Of a DNA stretch of 64,000 bases, positions 10,621 to 22,500 are shown piece after piece. The first letter of the stretch is position 1; every line of letters begins with the position of its first letter. Both the position numbers and the translations under genes were made by a program. The DNA is taken from NCBI RefSeq assembly GCF_026210795.1, contig NC_089446.1:1670001-1734000 (forward strand), given 5' to 3'. Origin of the DNA: Rhizophagus irregularis. Taxonomy: Eukaryota; Glomeromycota; Glomeromycetes; Glomerales; Glomeraceae. The notes beneath the pieces were generated by a model. That model was not told the DNA's origin and did not search any database. It saw nothing but the letters and a program-made list of their open reading frames with translations.

Positions 10621-12891
10621 ATGAAACGATCTGGAAAAAAAAGTGTCGAAAAAAGTCGTCAAGAGTCTCACAAACAAACTTCTTCACAGGAATTTGTAAG
10701 TTCCGATTCTCCCAAACAAACGTTGATATCGAAACAACAATCGCAAGCTTAGGATCTGGTTCATCAAAAGCTTCAAAAACAAGCGTCGAAACGGAATCGC
10801 ACGCTTCGGTTCGGTTCTCGAAAACTCAAAAACAAGCGTCGAAACGAGGAATCGCAGCTTCCGGTTCCGGTTATCAAAACTCAAAAACAAACGTCGAAAC
10901 GGAATCCGCAGCTTCGGTTCCAGTTCTGCAAAACTCGAAAAACAAACGTTGAAACAGGGGAATCCGCAGCTTCGGTTCGGGACCTTCAAAAGCTCAAAAA
11001 CAAACGTCGAAACAGGAATCCGCAGCTTCCGGTTCCGGTTCTGCACTCAAAAACAAACGTCGAAACAGGAATCGCAGCTTCGGTTCCGGTTATCAGCTCA
11101 AAAACAAACGTCGAAACAGGAATCCGCAGCTTCCGGTTCCGGTTCTATCAAAACTCAAAAACAAACGTCGATACCAGAAGCTTCGGAAGATAATGGGCCA
11201 TTTCGCTTAGTGGTACCATCCAGCTTGTACTCGCAACAAAGCATGATGGTACCACCAATTCGTAATGTAACCGTACATAGGAAATTAACGCCCATTACAC
11301 GCACTACCGAACCGTATAGGAGCAATGTACGCATCGCCGAACCGTATAGGAGCAATGTACGCACCGCCTAACCATATAGGAGAGAATTAACGCCAATTAT
11401 ACGTGAACCTTATAGTAGTAATTGGACTAGAGATGTAAATGGTGAGCTACAATTGACTTTTGTATTCATTTTAGAGTTCTGGTCGACTTTAACGTTTTTT
11501 AGAAACGTATGATCTCCGAGAAGAAAATGCCTACTTACGGGGAAGAATCGACGAATTAAATCGGCAACTCGATAATGCAAATGGCGAGTTGCGTGACCTA
11601 TGGCTAGACGTTGGCCAATTACAATCGTATAACAATATACTTAGTCAGGAAAATGACGGCTTGCATCACCGACATTCATCTGACCTTCAAGATATCGAAT
11701 TTGAAGAGGATCAATGACCAACAAAGCGTAGGAAAGGAAAAAATCTTGTGCGCGATTCTGAAGATGAAATGGAAGTAGATGAAGAAGAAGCTAGGGTTCG
11801 TCCAAAAATCCTCTTTCAATGTATGCTTTTAACGCTCGCTAAACCGATATTTTGTACAATTTAGGCCGAGATGAAGACGATTCTAAAAACTTTTCCGATT
11901 GAACTAGAATTAAAATACGATGAAAAGTTTACCAGTGAGTCGAATGATGAAATTCTTTGACAGGTTATACCTCGACTAATTGAAGCGATGAAGCCAAGGT
12001 ATACTCCACGATACAGGCAAGTCAAGTCTTAGCTCTCCGCTTTACATAAACATCGCAGAGTGCGCTTGTTATATAAACAACGCGGCACTTTAGACAAAGA
12101 TAATCGCCGTCTACATCGAAACAATCGGTTAAATGAGGTAAATAATTTCTTTATTATTTCAAAAAAAAAAAAATCTTATCATTTGTCGAAACTTTAAATA
12201 TAGAAAAAGGCACGTCGAGTTAAAGGCGCAAAATCGCTTTTCGACAAAAATGACGAAAAACTGGAGAATTATGATTGAAAAGAACTTTTGAATGTTTTAA
12301 GTGACAACCGATATCACTCTCCAGAGTATTCTGAATCGGATGAGGAGCAACCAGACGGTAAAAGACATATCAATGTTTATAATCTGTCTTGGAGATCTGA
12401 AGAGGTTCGATAACTTATTTGTCGCATTTTTTATTTTTTATTTTTTATTTGTATTATTTTTTTCGTAATAGGATTGATTTTTTTTCTAATAATAGTTAAT
12501 AGATTTATTACGAAATGTCTTGGACCAACACGCTTTCTCTCTTCAATCTGCACAATTGATACGAATGCGAAATTATGACGATGAGATATATAATATCGTC
12601 TCTCGTCATCCACGAGGTGCTCCAAATTGGACCTATGTGGAGCAGAATACGCTGGCCGATACCGACTTTTCTGAGCCGGAGACGCCAATTCAAACGATGG
12701 AGAATCTAATAATGGCGGAAGATGCGGAAGTGTCGGCAGAGATGGACGAAATAGTGGTAATAGAAGATTCGGAACTAACGGAAATGGAAGAATCGGAACC
12801 AACGGGAGTGGAAGAATCGGAACCAATGGGAGTGGAAGAATCGCCAGAAACGGAAGATGAAACAGACAAATGGTATAAATTTGTACTTTAA
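10621..12891 (+). pseudogene. Second (TnpA-like) protein gene of CACTA element 1, decayed
   Basis: It starts at ATG 10621 (MKRSGKKSVEKSRQESHKQ), then enters a Lys/Gln-rich repetitive segment. A later exon encodes a coiled coil (ENAYLRGRIDELNRQL ... NNILSQENDGLHHRH) and an acidic stretch. The last exon (to 12891) carries HPRGAPNWTYVEQ and a run of Glu/Thr repeats. Several stops interrupt it (near 10751, 11370, 11714, 11958). Position and orientation, divergent from the transposase, and the APNW-type motif match the gene at 30160-31302 in CACTA element 2. I infer a DNA-binding accessory protein of the element. No known domain is certain. Confidence 0.55.
10780..11180 (+). repeat. Coding minisatellite in the second-protein gene
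   Basis: About seven imperfect copies of a unit of roughly 45-60 bp containing CTCAAAAACAAACGTCGAAAC and CGCAGCTTCGGTTCCGGTT. Small indels between copies push the repeat through all three frames. Open frames therefore appear on both strands here (10503-10952, 10684-11046, 10949-11371) without being separate genes. Confidence 0.7.
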
Positions 12892-12979
12892 TTTTTGTTT
12901 GAGTTTTTATTATACTAACTTTTTTTTCGAATTTTAGATTGTGAATTCGTCGGTTTTTTTTGGATTTTTTTTTGAAAAT

Positions 12980-13385
12980 TATGGGATTTTTTGTGGAATT
13001 GTGGATTGAATTTTTTTATTTTCGTAGGAAATTTTTATTAATTTAGTATTATTTCGTATTATTTTCGTATTGTTTACGTATTATTTACGTATTATTTTTG
13101 TATTATTGTTGTAGGAAATTTTTATTATTTTCGTATTATTTTAGTATTATTTTCGTAGGAAATTTTTATTATTTTAGTATTATTTTCGTATTATTTTCGT
13201 ATTATTTTTGTATTATTTTCGTAGGAAATTTTTATTATTTTAGTATTATTTCGTATTATTTTAGTATTATTTTCGTATTATTTTAGTATTATTGTTGTAG
13301 AAAATTTTTATTATTTTCATATTATTTTAGTATTATTTTCGTAGGAAATTTTTACTATTTTTGTAGGAAATTTTTGCGATTTAAT
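12980..13385. repeat. AT minisatellite (TATTATTTTCG units)
   Basis: Repeated GTATTATTTTCGTATTATTTTAGTATT with interspersed GGAAATTTTTATTATT. Low-complexity tandem DNA near the right end of CACTA element 1. The 62-codon frame at 13098-13286 is a by-product. Confidence 0.75.
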
Positions 13386-13777
13386 TGATTTAATTAAAAT
13401 AATTGGTAAATCAATTGAAATAAAATCAGTTTTAAAACTTAAATTTGCTAAATTTCGTCAAAATTATTATGGTCGATTTTATTTATTTTTGCAAATCGGC
13501 AAATTAAATCAATATCGATTTTTAAACGAATAGTCGATTGTTTATGACGAATTTCATTTGCATGGCAGGTTCGAATTTTATTGATATGTACAGCCGATTT
13601 TTTTAACTAATTCCGAAACTTTGCCAATTTCTAATTGCGAGTGGCAGGTGTTATGGTGCAAATCGTCCATAAAATTAGTTGCCAATTTTTTTGGTACTGA
13701 TCGGCTAATGTCAGACCGAATTTCGTCTAACATTCGGCAATTTAAAATTTTGCCGAAATGGACTATTCTGACCAGTG

Positions 13778-16031
13778 AGTTGAGGTAGCTGATACTGAAA
13801 GATAAGCACATGTCAATTCACTCAATATTGGAAATTTTTCTTTGTTAATTTTCTACCAGAAAAAAGAATCAATATTAAATGGTATTTGTGGAATAGCAAG
13901 ATATTCATCAAGTTCATTTCGGTTATTAGTAGGTGATAGATGATTAAAAATATTAAAAGGGGTTGATTTATAAAGTGTAGAGGATGGTGTAGGACCAAGA
14001 AAAGAAGTGGTAATTGTAACAGGCGTAGGAATTGTAGAAGACTGTGAATGTGATGACATACTAAGTTCATCTTCCTATACTTGTTTTTTAAAGAGTTCAG
14101 AGTTTGCTCCATTTCATATGGTGCAAAATCAAGCTTTTAATCTGAGTATCAAGAATTGATGGTAGGTATGATATTTCACGTTTATTTTTCCAATAAAAGA
14201 GTATTGCTTGATATAAAGTATCTTTCACTTTTTTTAGAATTCCTGAGGTTTGCATGGGCCGATTTAAATCTACATTTTTTTGATGCTCATTAGTATTTTT
14301 TTCATTATTAGGATTATTTGGATTGTCTTGATCTTCATTCCATACAAAGACATCTTCTAAATTTTCGATATTAATATTCATTGTATTTTTGTTAGGTTCA
14401 TCAGGTTTAAACTTGTTAATGATTTCAGTTATCAAAGGTTTCATAATACTGTGAGTAGAATAATTACTACCTTTAAGATACTGGGTTGCTTCTTCAAAAG
14501 GTCCTAATATAGGAATTAAATCACAGAGTAAGTCCCATTCATCATTTGTTAGCATCACTTTGGTTAATCTTTGAGAATCCTTTTTTGAGTCTTGATCAGT
14601 TTCTTCAGCTAAATTAGCTTCAAGTGTACGAATATATTCTTTTAACTCTAAAAGTCGACATCACGCTAAGTAACTGGAATTCCAACGTGTTGGAACATCA
14701 GCAATAACATGCCTTAAATATTTTGCTGTTTTTCCCGCATCCTAAATTATATAATATAAATTAATATTTGAAAAGACTATGTAAATTATAATTTATTACA
14801 TTATAGAACTACATGTAATTTAATAAAATTAAACTTACTATAGGAGTCCTCGAGAAGCTATTGGAATTCTAATATTACATTGAATTTAAATTAGAATATA
14901 ATTAAAATTAAAATTAAAATTTAATATATTGTATTTGACTTAAACTTACCAGCTGTATAAATTGTTTTTGAATTTTTTCAAGACGTTCTGATTGTTTCAG
15001 ATTCATAAAAAAATCAATAAGACGTTTAGCATGACCAACTAGTGATTTAATAGGCGCCAGACCTTTTCCGACTACAAGTTGTAACATGTAAGCAGTACAA
15101 GGCTGCCACATTATATTTTCTGCTGCCAACTCCAAATCTTTGATAACTTTTCACATGTTGGAACCGTTGTCTGTAGTTATCATAAAAGTTTTATCCTGAA
15201 GTCCCATTCATCTAACACTGCAAGTAATGTATCACCAATATGATCAGCTGTATGGGGATATGAAATATATTGAACCGAAAGAATAACTTCATGAAGTTGA
15301 AATTCAGAATCAAGATATGAACAAGTTATTCCTAGAAACTCTTGGCGATTACGTCCTGTCCAAAGATCACAAGTTAAGGATACTGCATTAGCGTCTTTTT
15401 CTAATTTTTCTATAATTAATGGCTTTGAGTAATTATATGCCTTATGAATAAGTAATTTTATATATTTTGGATTGGGTATTTGAAATTTTGGATCTAGTTG
15501 AAAAATTAATTGTTTAAATGCTGGACTTTTAAGGACTGTAAGTGGCTGAGAATCACATATGACCCAATCTGTAAGATGTTGGCACAATTCAAGTTGACGT
15601 GATTCTTGATGATAAGTTATTTTAGAAAATGCGTCTTTAATATTTTGATTTTGATTTATCTTTGTTTTTTAATAAAAAGCATAATATATTTAAGATTTTA
15701 CATATACTGTATAATTAATAATTTAATAATAAAATTTACTTACATTAAGCTCTTCTTGTTTTTGAGTTATTCTGTGAATATTTGCAAGATGGTCAGAACA
15801 ATTACTAGTTGACGTTTCTATCTTGTAAGTCTTTCCACATTCCTTCCCAACTACTACTTCTACTTTACAAACTGCATATCGTACTCCTTCCTTAAAACTA
15901 GGCTCAAAATATTTCCAAATCCAACTTCTAACTTTACTCCCTTCACGTCTTTCATTTAATTTTATTCTTTTTTGGTTTAGTTGCTCAATTTCTGTGTCAC
16001 TATTATTATGAGTTCCTTCAACTTCAGTCAT
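13778..16031 (-). pseudogene. hAT transposase, main part (BED finger to dimerisation domain)
   Basis: Starts at ATG 16031 with a BED-type zinc finger region (WIWKYFEP ... CxxxVEVVVGKECGKTY ... CSDHLANIH). The first exon ends at 15744 before GTAAGT. Further exons hold LTCDLWTGRNRQEFLGITCSY, TTDNGSNM, CTAYMLQLVVGKGL, DVPTRWNSSYLA and the start of the dimerisation domain, KINKEKFPILSELTCAYLSVSATST, where it is cut at 13778 by CACTA element 1. The remainder is at 2624-2782. Lesions: frameshift near 15190, stop after GSNM near 15150, stop after SSYLA near 14665, several frame changes near 14100, and a stop at 13853 where most hAT proteins have a second tryptophan. hAT transposases excise and insert DNA through an RNase-H-like core in the nucleus. 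Confidence 0.8.
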
Positions 16032-16388
16032 TATTATTATTTATTATATATTTATGTAAATTGTAAGTAGAAATAGATAACGCGTAATTTTTGTGCATTT
16101 ATTCTGCATCATGTATTGCATTTTTAGTTTCTTTGTATAGTAAATATATGCATTTTATTACTGCTGATTAGGAATTTAAATTTATATTAATTAACCAATC
16201 ATATTCACCAGATTGAACAGATTTATACGAATAATCTGATGAAAATCCTGTCAAAATTTTGTAATACGTATATCATCCTTTCAAAAAAACTCAATCTGGA
16301 TTGTAGCTTAAATCCAGATTTGATAGGATGACAGGATTCTGGATGACCAGATCATATCTCTACTCTTTGTTTGATTATATACAATGAA

Positions 16389-16729
16389 TAGGGATGGCAT
16401 CGGTCAGTCATAACCGGTCAAGAATCTTTGACCGACCGACTAACCGTTTGACCGACTGGTTAACTGATCCTGAAAACGTTTGCAAAATGTAATTTAATTG
16501 AAATACTTAATAAAAAATGTTTTTGCAACGTTTTCTATTAAAATAATTAAAAAAATGTTTGCGAAACATTTTTTTTATTAAATTACATTTCGCAAACGTT
16601 TTCAGAATCGGTTAAACGGTCAGTCAAATGGTCGGTCAAACGGTCAGTCAGAGGTCTTTGATTGACTGATATCGGTCACAGTCATGACCGGTTATAACCA
16701 GTTAATGACCGTGACCGTTGCCATCCCTA
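16389..16729. mobile_element. hAT-type MITE (TAGGGATGGCA ends)
   Basis: A 341-bp palindromic element with ends TAGGGATGGCATCGGTCA and its near complement, flanked by ACAATGAA (16381-16388) and ACAATAAA (16730-16737), an 8-bp duplication with one mismatch. The interior is repeated CGGTCAAACGGTCAGTC words around an inverted AAAACGTTTGC/GCAAACGTTTT core. Non-coding. It sits in the presumed intron of the broken P450. Confidence 0.85.
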
Positions 16730-16847
16730 ACAATAAAGCAAAACATATTAGCCACCTATATGATTAAGATTAAAAGAAGTGAATTAATGATTTTTTTAAA
16801 AAACAAAAAAATTTAAAACAGTAAAACTTTTATTTACAGTTTCAGTT

Positions 16848-17020
16848 TTACCAAGCAAACTATCAAGTATTATTTTACGAATCTTTTTGTCAGTCACTAA
16901 TCTCAATAAATCAGCACCAGAATGTTTTACCGTGTTGATATCACGTGGCGTGTTCACAGTTATATATAAAATATCACTATATCGTAATGAAGAGGCTGGT
17001 TTAACGGTGTATTCTCAATC
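16848..17020 (-). pseudogene. Cytochrome P450 fragment (around the I helix), broken
   Basis: The minus strand reads ASSLRYSDILYITVNTPRDI, then HSGADLLRLVTDKKIRKIIL, then DSLLGKTET, followed by GTAAAT, a possible donor. The D-x-LLGKTET block corresponds to the I-helix oxygen-binding region, where AGTET-like wording is usual. The next exon appears to be the fragment at 2200-2347, beyond the hAT element. The upstream side is truncated by a MITE at 17038. No haem-binding Cys region is found. It is a remnant of a host gene that served as target for successive insertions. Confidence 0.55.
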
Positions 17021-17037
17021 TCAATTTTTCTTTCTTC

Positions 17038-17480
17038 TATGATGGCTGTCACCTATAAACCGCACTAATATTATATGACTTCAAATTTTATAAATTGTAA
17101 ATTGAATAGTAAAAAGAAAAAACTAAACTGATAAAATGATAGAACAACATGTACTGAACATTTCTATTGGGTAATTTTATAGAATTTAATAAGAATTTTA
17201 ATTAATATTATAGGTTAAAGTTAGATAATTTTAATAAATAGCTATAATAAAAACATAAAATTTTGGACTAGTTTTTATGTAATTTTTATGGATTTTATAA
17301 AAATCCATGGAAATCCACAAGAATTCCATGTAATATAGCAAAAAAAAAATTTTGCCGTTCACACGGCAATTATTATATTTTAGCAAAGTACTTTAAAAAT
17401 AAGTTATACAATATAAATAAATAAAATTTTAAATTTCAGACTATTATTAATATTGTTGTTTATAGGTGACAACCACCATA
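17038..17480. mobile_element. TA-flanked MITE, copy 1
   Basis: About 443 bp with ends TATGATGGCTGTCACC and GGTGACAACCACCATA. The same element occurs in reverse complement at 17695-18128. Internal DNA is AT-rich and non-coding. Ends with TA suggest a Tc1/mariner-type origin; that is inferred only. Confidence 0.7.
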
Positions 17481-17694
17481 CAACTTTACTTAACTTATTA
17501 AGCAAATAATCCTTGTTTTTCAAATAACCTCTTCACTTTTCACGAACAAATGGAATATGATGAAGAAGAACTCATAAAATAGTAATGTTTAATTGATTAT
17601 CATATAAGAATTAGATAAACTTTCGGTAAAAGTTTCAGTAGATAGCGCGTATATATATATATATATATATTTGTATCTTTAGCTATTTTCTCAG

Positions 17695-18128
17695 TATGGT
17701 GGCTGTTACCTATAAACAACAATAGTCCAAAATTTTGAAATTTATTTATTTATATTGTGTAACTTATGTTTTAAAGTACTTTGTCAAAATATTAATTGCT
17801 GCGTAAGCGGCAAAATTTTTTTTTGCCATATTACATGGAATTCTTGTGGATTTCCATGGAATTTTTGTAAAATCCATAAAAATTATATGAAAACTAGTCT
17901 GAAATTTTATATTTTTATTATTGCTACTTATTAAAATTATCCAACTTTAACCCATAATATTAATTAAAATTCTTATTAAATTCTATAAAATAATCTGATA
18001 GAAATGTTCGGTACATGTTGCTATATCATTTTATCGGTTTAGTTTTTTCTTTTTACTATTCAATTTACAATTTATAAAAATTTGAAGTCACTTAATATTA
18101 GTGTGGTTTATAGGTGACAGCCACCATA
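17695..18128. mobile_element. TA-flanked MITE, copy 2 (inverted relative to copy 1)
   Basis: About 434 bp with ends TATGGTGGCTGTTACC and GGTGACAGCCACCATA, the reverse complement of 17038-17480 with scattered differences. The spacer between the two contains an (AT)n tract at 17650-17672. Confidence 0.72.
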
Positions 18129-19256
18129 CCATTGTTTTAAATTACTTAATATACACCCACCTGCCAAAGTATCTGGACACTTCTAAAAAGTGACCATTAA
18201 ATCACATTATTTCGACGTCCAGTGATCAGAATTTAATGATTTATAATTCATTGGATTCGTCTAATTGAGACGCATATAACCGCAGTATTTTCAAGTCTAT
18301 AAGTTCAATAGATCGGAAGTTATTGCTAAATGTCTAAAAACAGTAAAATGCAAATAACTTTTGATCTATCAATTCTAGAGACATGAAAATAATAGATACA
18401 ATGTACCTTAACAAGACAAATCTAATGAATCATATTTCATTTTTCTAAGTTTAATAGAGAAGAAAACGTTGTAAAATTTGTATATGTCAAATTTTTAAAA
18501 ATGAATAATGAATTATTTGCATTTTACTGTTGAAAATAACATCTGATCCATCAAATTTAGAGACATAAAAACACTGCAATTAGATGCATCTTGATAATAT
18601 GAATTCATTGAATTATAAATAATTAAATTCTGTTCACTGGTTATTGAAATAATGTGATTTAACTTTATGAAGTAATTCATTTTTCGTCTTTAAAAATTTA
18701 ACAAATACAAATTTCACAACGTTTTCTTTCCTATTAAACTTAGAAAAATAAAATATGATTCATTAGATTTATCTTGTTATGGTACATTGTATCTATTATT
18801 TTCATGTCTCTAGAATTGATAGATCAAAAGTTATTTGCATTTTACTGTTTTTAGACATTCAGCAATAACTTCTATTCTATTGAACTTATAGACTTAAAAA
18901 TACTGCGGTTAGATGCGTCTCAATTAGACGAATCCAATGAATTATAAATCATTAAATTCTGATCACTAGACGTTGAAATAATGTGATTTAATGATTATTT
19001 TTTAGAAGTGTCACTGGTCAAAATCAAGGTTATCGGGTACATATTGGGTACCCGATATGTGTGCAATATATGTGATATATGTGTATGATATTTAACAATA
19101 CTACATATATCGGATGCCCGATAAGTGTAGTAGAAATGTAGAAAATCGGTGACATATATTGTAAACATCGTATGCATTATCTTATACATATCGGGTAGTC
19201 AAATATCAGTCACATATCATAGATTTATCAGATACCCGAAAACATCATGTACATAT

Positions 19257-21583
19257 TAGGGTGTCCAGGATTTGACGATCACGATTTTATAACGATTTTG
19301 GCCAAAATTTTGCGATTTTTGCGATACCGCGATTTTGGCCAAAATTTTGCGATTTTTGCGATACTCAAATATGATTGGCTATTTAGACACTATAAGTCAC
19401 GTGAAATCGTGAATGTATCGCCGATAATAACCATTGATAATCTCTTTTTTTTCGCTTAGTCATTTTTAATAAAATGGTCGCGCCTCACATACGTTTGTCT
19501 CAAAGTGCCGAGTATCGTGAAAACTATATCGTACAAGAAAACAAACTATGGTGTCGATTTTGCAATGTAGAAATTGATCATGAAAGAAAGAACTCTGTAG
19601 ATAAACATATTAAAACATTAAAACACCTTAATAATAAAAACAAGAATAATTCTAATTTGTTAATCCAAAGAACTTTACCTTTTTTTGAAAATACACTAAA
19701 TGAACGAGAAAAAATTAATAAAGAGATAGTGGAAGCATTTACTTATGCAGACATTCCTTTGGAAAAAATTGAGAAATTAAAACCATTTTTATTAAATCAT
19801 TGTAAAAATGGTATGTATTTTCTGATATTTCAATTTCAAATTTGCCTTTTTTATTTTTATTTATTAATATATTTTTGTTTATAGCGGGCTTAATTACTGG
19901 AGCAAATCAACTTCGTGAGAAATATCTTCCATTATCATATGAAATAGCGCTCCAAAAATTGAAAAATGATGTCATCAATAAAATTATTTGTTTGACAATT
20001 GATGAAACAACAGATCGTTGTGGCCGGCATGCCGTTAATATATTATTTAGTTTTGATAATAAGACTAAATTAGCTAAAACAGAATTTTTGTCTAATGTTA
20101 ACGCTTCATCTATTTCACAATTTGTTATGAATACAATTCATTTTTATAATATTTCTTATGAAAATATTATTTTTTTTATTTCTGATAATGCTTCATACAT
20201 GAAATTGGCGTATTCAAATTTATTTCCCTTTTACCAAATTTAAAACACAATTGTTGCTTAGCGCATATCCTTAATTTAATTGGTGAAGCATGGGTGAACT
20301 TTCAAAAGTTTGAATTGGTTGACAAATTAATTATGAATTTTAAATCGATATTTACTTATAATTCACAAAGAAAAATTCGATGGAAGGAGCATTTATTACA
20401 AAATGGTATTGAATCACCTACTTTAGCACCCCTACCAGTAAAAACAAGGTGGAATTCATGGTTTTTATTTTTATGTTGGATTAAACCTTTATATTCTCAT
20501 TTAATAACTTTTGTTACTGCAGAATATTCTATTAATCATGATTCAAAAGCTGTTCGAGATCTTTACACATTTTGTCAAAACAGAAGCCATGTTTTTTGTG
20601 TTAAAATATTTATATATTTTATTACATATAATAGCAAAAGGTAAGTGAATTTAATGGATTTAATAATTTTATAATAATATTACTAATATAATACTTTATT
20701 TATTTAGATTAATCAATGATTTGGAATTCTTTAAAATAAGAAACAAGGCTATAGCTCCATTTGTTTATTCACGAATAGTATCTCTTCAAGCTTTTTTATC
20801 ATCAGGAACCAGGAATCCTCCAATTTCAAATGAAATATTCCAATTATTAAACGAAGAAAATCAAGATATTGCATCTTTTGTTTCATTATTTTCTAGAGCT
20901 TTTATATTGGCAAATGAAAAATGTGAGAAACATATATCTCATCATCCAGCTTTATTATTTTTCAAAGCAATACAATGTTTTGATCCAAGATTTATTCAAT
21001 CTAATTCATCTAATCATAATATGGAAAATTATAGAATTATCAAAGAATTTTATCTTCCTACTGATACTTTAATACAAGAATGGGCTATTTACTGTGGACT
21101 TAATGAATCTATTGAAGAGTTTGATGATTTGGATTTGTATTGGCGAGGTAAAAGACATATATTACCAGAACTTAGTTCACTGGCTTTAATATATATATGG
21201 TTGCCAGTATCTGGTGTAGATATTGAACGTAGTTTTTCTAGTTATAAAAGCATTTTATCAGATAGAAGAGTAGCGCTTAAAGAAGAAAATATTCAAATGC
21301 TTAATTTTCTTTATTTTAATCTTAGTAATAATGATGATTATAATAATGAATTGATGATTTATGAATAATATAAATGTATAAATTTATTACTTAATTGTAA
21401 ATAAATAAATAAAATTTGTATAGAATATAAATTATTAAAAAGTTTTTCATAATCGGAATTATGTTAATTCTGGCCAGAATTATGGTAATTCTGGCTGAAA
21501 TTATGGATCACGATTTTCACGATTTTTGTGATTTTTCACGCCTGATTTTTGGGCCATCACGACGTCAAATCCTGGACACCCTA
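19257..21583 (+). mobile_element. Small hAT element nested in CACTA element 2
   Basis: Ends TAGGGTGTCCAGGATTTGACG and its exact complement, flanked by a perfect 8-bp duplication GTACATAT (19249-19256, 21584-21591). Subterminal words GATTTTGGCCAAAATTTTGCG occur at the left and similar Cs and Gs at the right. 2.33 kb with one transposase gene. The perfect duplication, perfect ends and nearly open gene make it the youngest-looking hAT in the window. Confidence 0.9.
19474..21368 (+). CDS. hAT transposase (CGGBP1-like type), one frameshift
   Basis: Starts at ATG 19474. Exon 1 (to 19810, GTATGT donor) has a zinc-finger-like LWCRFCNVEIDHERKNSVDKH motif. Exon 2 (19885-20639) has LTIDETTDRCGRHAVNI, ISDNASYMKLAY, CLAHILNLIGEAW and TRWNSWFLFL, which are hAT RNase-H-like core and Trp motifs. 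Exon 3 (20708-21368) ends with the dimerisation domain, LPVSGVDIERSFSSYKSILS. Introns are 74 and 68 bp. A single-base frame change lies near 20225, in a CCCTTTTACC run. The rest is open, so this is either a recent lesion or a sequence error. It would mobilise the element at 19257-21583. Confidence 0.8.
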
Positions 21584-21591
21584 GTACATAT

Positions 21592-22500
21592 CTTATACAT
21601 ATCGGGTAGTCAAATATCAGTCACATATCATAGATTTATCAGATACCCGATATATTATAGTAAAATATCGGATAGATATCGTACATTTATCAGATAGTGC
21701 CGATATACATGTCCGAAGTATACCTAATAGGCTTAATAGGCTAATAGCTATAATTTACTGATTTTATTATTGAACGCATATCAAAAATAATATTTATTTA
21801 ATGCAATAATATGAATGCTAATAAATTTATAATTTAAATTCAATTATAATATTAATTTATTTATTTAATTGTTAATTAATTACAAATAAATAAAATTACA
21901 AAAAATTATAAAAATTATTCTAGCTGTATAAAAAATTAGAATTATGTGTAAAATAATGTGTTCACTTATTTGCTGCATATTTTTATCTGTTTAATATTTA
22001 AAAGAAAGAAATAGAAATAGTAAAGTATTTTAGTAATAAAGATATTAGTATGAATAATGTTAAACGAAATTGTTAAAGAAAAGGAATGGTATTAGAAAAT
22101 GTTAGTAAAAAAAAAAGAAAAATAAAATGGATAGAAAATGTTAGTATGTTTAGTAGTATTAGTAGAAACAAACGTTAGATTAGAAAAAAGAAAGAGTGTT
22201 AAAAAAAATATTAATAATATAAATAAAAATTAGTAAAAAATATACCTTTATATTTATTCCAGTTTTATTCCACCTCTTTTTTCGAAGTTTGCTATTTAAA
22301 GAGAAAATAGATCTTGTTATTATATTTTTTTAATAAAATAAAAAATAAATATTTAAGTTACCTTGATATGCGTTACTATCATATTCTTCTGAAAATACAT
22401 TATATCTTCTTTTTCCTTGGGTTTACTGTATATAAACCAAATTAATCTTTGATTAAATTTTTTTAAAAAGAATGCTTAAATTACCTTGATATGTGTTGGT
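21592..22500. other. AT-rich interior of CACTA element 2
   Basis: Starts with a second copy of the subterminal block seen at 19186-19240 (TATCGGGTAGTCAAATATCAG), so about 60 bp is duplicated on either side of the hAT. The remainder is AT-rich with no recognised gene. Confidence 0.55.

Larger units (their letters stand above)
2783..13777. mobile_element. CACTA/EnSpm-like element 1
   Basis: Terminal repeats begin CACTGGTC at 2783 and end GACCAGTG-like (TGACCAGTG) at 13777, with imperfect similarity further in, flanked by the 3-bp duplication AGT (2780-2782, 13778-13780). CACTG ends plus a 3-bp duplication are CACTA/EnSpm features. Subterminal DNA on both sides carries repeated GCCGATTGGTC/TTTTGCCGA words. 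It holds a tnp2-like transposase gene (minus), a second-protein gene (plus), a 104-bp tandem array and a nested element 11 bp from its left tip. Confidence 0.88.
2356..16362 (-). mobile_element. hAT element, split by a nested CACTA element
   Basis: The left end TAGAATTATGATCCGATCA and the reverse complement of the right end, TAGAGATATGATCTGGTCA, form an imperfect terminal inverted repeat. The flanks are CTTTTTGT (2348-2355) and CTCTTTGT (16363-16370), an 8-bp duplication with one mismatch, as hAT elements make. The element's own gene is a BED-finger hAT transposase on the minus strand (16031 down to 13778, then 2782 to 2624). Without the 11-kb insertion it would be about 3.0 kb. It sits inside a P450 gene. 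Confidence 0.85.

Noticed and set aside
13098..13286. 62-codon frame rich in Tyr/Phe/Ile
   Set aside because: By-product of the TATTATTTTCG minisatellite.
2783..13777. Pairing the left end at 2794 with the right end at 13777 as one element
   Set aside because: The flanks GAA and AGT do not match. Pairing 2794 with 5737 (GAA/GAA) and 2783 with 13777 (AGT/AGT) gives matching duplications for both.
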